This document shows, one piece after another, positions 5,930 to 7,412 of a stretch of DNA of 7,412 bases. The notes under the pieces are model-generated. The model did not search any database. It was not told the origin of the DNA and was given only the letters and a program-made list of their open reading frames with translations. Made by a program: the position numbers and the translations under genes. Positions within the stretch are counted from its first letter, which is position 1. Every line of letters begins with the position of its first letter. Origin of the DNA: an uncultured Collinsella sp. (GTDB lineage: Bacteria > Actinomycetota > Coriobacteriia > Coriobacteriales > Coriobacteriaceae); assembly GCA_902464035.1 (NCBI GenBank), contig CABQHT010000077.1, positions 1 through 7,412 on the forward strand. Reading direction: 5' to 3'.

Positions 5930-6706
5930 GTGTCAAGGAAAACGATTTGCCTGTTCTCTGCGTTGGCGGCGATTGTCTGCGCACTGACGGCGCTGCCTGG
6001 GGTTGCCCGAGCCGAGGCGCTTTTTGCCACTGCCGACGGATGCCAGGCGACCGAGGACTCCGCGCTTATCGATGGCGTCGATTTTGGCCTCAACGCCTTT
6101 GAGCGCAACGCCAAGGGCACGGCCCGCTCGTTTACCGACCAGCCCGAGGGCTATCGTTTTCCCATCTACAGAAAGACGTCGCTCGTAACGGTGACCACGC
6201 CTACGAGCATTGTGGTGTGGGTCGATGCACATACTGCCAAGGAAGCGGGCCTCGATATCGCAAATGCCTCCGACCAAAAGGCGCTCAAGTTGATGCTCGC
6301 GGGGCTCGATAAGTCTCACTCCATGGGAGGCGCGCTGCTGGAGGACTCCAAGCTCGAGTGGGTGTTTACCTCGGACAATGAGCTGGTACAGGGCGATTAC
6401 CGTTATCTGTTTAAAGTGAAGGGCGACGACGGCGACTACTACACCGTCGTGAATGCCGCGGACGCCGCAAACACCGGGCTCAATCTGGGTGACGGAGCCC
6501 TGTGGAGCGATAACGCCGCCTTGGTGCCGTATACGAGTGTCTCGACGACGGAGCCGCCCTCGCTAGCGGAGCGCGCCGCGACCTTCTTTGGCAGTATTGA
6601 CTACCGCCCGTTTTGGGTGTCCATCAAGACGAGCGGTCTCGCCTTGGTGATCGCGTTTGCGCTCTGTTTGCCGCATGGAAGACCATGGGGACCACGAGCC
6701 GCGTGA
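5930..6706 (+). CDS. modB: N-terminal part of a frameshifted ModB: signal peptide, novel extracytoplasmic domain and start of permease
   Basis: The frame starts at GTG 5930 with an excellent Shine-Dalgarno, GAGGAG (5918-5923), 6 nt upstream. Residues 1-28 form a clear signal peptide (a basic MSRK start, a hydrophobic core, then an AxA-type cleavage site, VARA before EA). Residues 29 to about 220 are a hydrophilic region I do not recognise, with KVKGDDGDYYTVVNAADAAN among its acidic stretches. From about 221, SIDYRPFWVSIKTSGLALVI matches the start of ModB permeases, including the first helix. After Leu245 the frame diverges into an unrelated tail (PHGRPWGPRAA) and stops at 6706, while permease homology continues in another frame from 6667. 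The intact protein would be about 492-493 residues, roughly twice the usual ModB length of about 225. As written, this product lacks the channel. A sequencing error is possible. Confidence 0.8.
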   Translation: MSRKTICLFSALAAIVCALTALPGVARAEALFATADGCQATEDSALIDGVDFGLNAFERNAKGTARSFTDQPEGYRFPIYRKTSLVTVTTPTSIVVWVDAHTAKEAGLDIANASDQKALKLMLAGLDKSHSMGGALLEDSKLEWVFTSDNELVQGDYRYLFKVKGDDGDYYTVVNAADAANTGLNLGDGALWSDNAALVPYTSVSTTEPPSLAERAATFFGSIDYRPFWVSIKTSGLALVIAFALCLPHGRPWGPRAA

Positions 6707-7407
6707 AGGGCCTGCTCGATTCGGTCTTTACCATCCCCATGGTGCTGCCGCCCACGGTCTGCGGCTTTTTGCTCCTCATGCTGTTCGGCCGCTCGACCGG
6801 GGTGGGCCAGTGGCTGATTGCGCACGGCATCTCGATTGTCTTTACGTGGCCCGCGGCGGTGATCTCTGCCGTGGTGGTGTCGTTCCCGCTCGTCTATCGT
6901 ACGGCACTCGGCGCCTTCGAGAGCCTCGACACGCAGATGCTCGATGCAGCGCGCACGCTGGGCTGGTCCGAGCGACGCATCTTCACCAAGCTCATGATGC
7001 CCCTCGGCTGGCCCTCCATTGCCGCCGGCACGGTGCTCGCCTTTGCCCGCGCGATGGGCGAGTTTGGCTGCACGCTGTTCTTTGCGGGCAACTACGCCGG
7101 CATTACGCAGACCATTCCCATCGCCATCTACTTTGAGTGGATGGGCGGCAACACGTCGGTAGCGCTCTTTTGGGTCGTCGTCGTGATCGTCTTCAGCTTC
7201 TTGGTCATCCTGTTCATCAACATGTATACGTCGCATTCGCAAAAGTATCGCGAGCGCGGCCTTTCCCGTGCGGAGCGCAAGCAGGCCAAAGAGCTCGCTG
7301 GGCAGGGCGATTCGCTCGACCCCGTCGGTGGCGATGCCCTGCGTATCGATCGTGAGTCGCTGGCCGAGCTTATGCGTGACGACGCGGTCGCGAAGGGAGG
7401 TCGATAG
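6685..7407 (+). CDS. modB: Molybdate ABC transporter permease ModB, remainder after frameshift
   Basis: This frame carries the bulk of the MetI-like permease. Homology starts at 6667 (FAAWKTMG); the first in-frame ATG is 6685, with no convincing Shine-Dalgarno, so it is probably not an independent gene. Typical ModB features follow: GLLDSVFTIPMVLPPTVCGFL, where DSV.xLPxVLPP.V.G is the family pattern; a third helix ending in SFPLVYRTALGAFES; and the ATPase-contacting EAA loop DAARTLGWSERRIFTKLMMP. After that come AFARAMGEFG and a final helix ending FLVILFINMY. With helix 1 from the preceding frame there are five helices, giving an extracytoplasmic N-terminus and cytoplasmic C-terminus. The C-terminal tail of about 50 charged residues is longer than usual. 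The protein would form the molybdate channel with ModA and ModC. It is intact from here to TAG 7405-7407. Confidence 0.88.
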   Translation: MGTTSRVKGLLDSVFTIPMVLPPTVCGFLLLMLFGRSTGVGQWLIAHGISIVFTWPAAVISAVVVSFPLVYRTALGAFESLDTQMLDAARTLGWSERRIFTKLMMPLGWPSIAAGTVLAFARAMGEFGCTLFFAGNYAGITQTIPIAIYFEWMGGNTSVALFWVVVVIVFSFLVILFINMYTSHSQKYRERGLSRAERKQAKELAGQGDSLDPVGGDALRIDRESLAELMRDDAVAKGGR

Positions 7408-7412
7408 GCCAT
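7395..7412 (+). promoter_or_regulatory. Shine-Dalgarno and probable start of the next gene (expected modC) at the window edge
   Basis: GGGAGG (7395-7400) lies inside the end of modB, and the window ends in AT (7411-7412), which would become ATG if the next base is G. The spacing would be 10 nt and the intergenic gap 3 bp, consistent with coupled translation of the ATPase gene modC. The identity is inferred from operon convention only. Confidence 0.35.

Noticed and set aside
6655..6690. Programmed -1 ribosomal frameshifting in modB.
   Set aside because: There is no X XXY YYZ slippery heptamer at the switch (CTCTGTTTGCC) and no obvious downstream pseudoknot, and ModB genes are not known to use recoding. 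A deletion or sequence error is more likely.

Overview
The window reads as high-GC chromosomal DNA of an anaerobic, Gram-positive-type bacterium. The Coriobacteriia, and Collinsella in particular, is my best guess, based on GC-rich codon use, a lipoprotein-type ModA and the overall style of the genes. This is an impression from sequence character, not a database match. Most of the window is molybdenum metabolism: cofactor assembly (moeA, mogA) followed by molybdate uptake (modA, modB, and probably modC just past the right edge). No stretch longer than about 215 bases lacks a gene.

Left part (1-2766). The 3' end of a release-factor-like ribosome-rescue gene runs rightward to 210. It converges on two leftward genes: a YegS/DgkB-type lipid kinase (297-1259) and a CLC-family anion channel or antiporter (1345-2766) whose filter region looks more like the fluoride-type CLCs than the chloride-type. 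Between the convergent genes lies an unusually long near-perfect palindrome (220-289, 26 bp per arm) with no T-tract.

Middle (2767-4778). A 212-bp divergent promoter region separates the CLC gene from moeA (2979-4241). moeA and mogA (4252-4731) are 10 bp apart and clearly cotranscribed. A strong rho-independent terminator (4745-4778) closes that unit.

Right part (4779-7412). An AT-rich regulatory region carries evenly spaced TTCTC/GAGAA half-sites just upstream of a TATAAT box. It leads into modA (4937-5812), a predicted Tat-exported lipoprotein that captures molybdate. A GC-rich hairpin lies between modA and modB. The modB reading frame is unusual in two ways. It begins with a signal peptide and about 190 residues of unrecognised extracytoplasmic sequence before the permease starts, and it is broken by a frameshift inside the first permease helix (about 6664-6667). 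The rest of the permease continues in another frame to 7407. A Shine-Dalgarno sequence at the right edge suggests that another gene, expected to be the ATPase modC, starts at 7411.

Together, ModA/ModB(/ModC) would bring in molybdate (or tungstate), and MogA and MoeA would adenylylate molybdopterin and insert the metal to make molybdenum cofactor. No molybdoenzyme, ModE regulator or moaA-E gene is present in the window.
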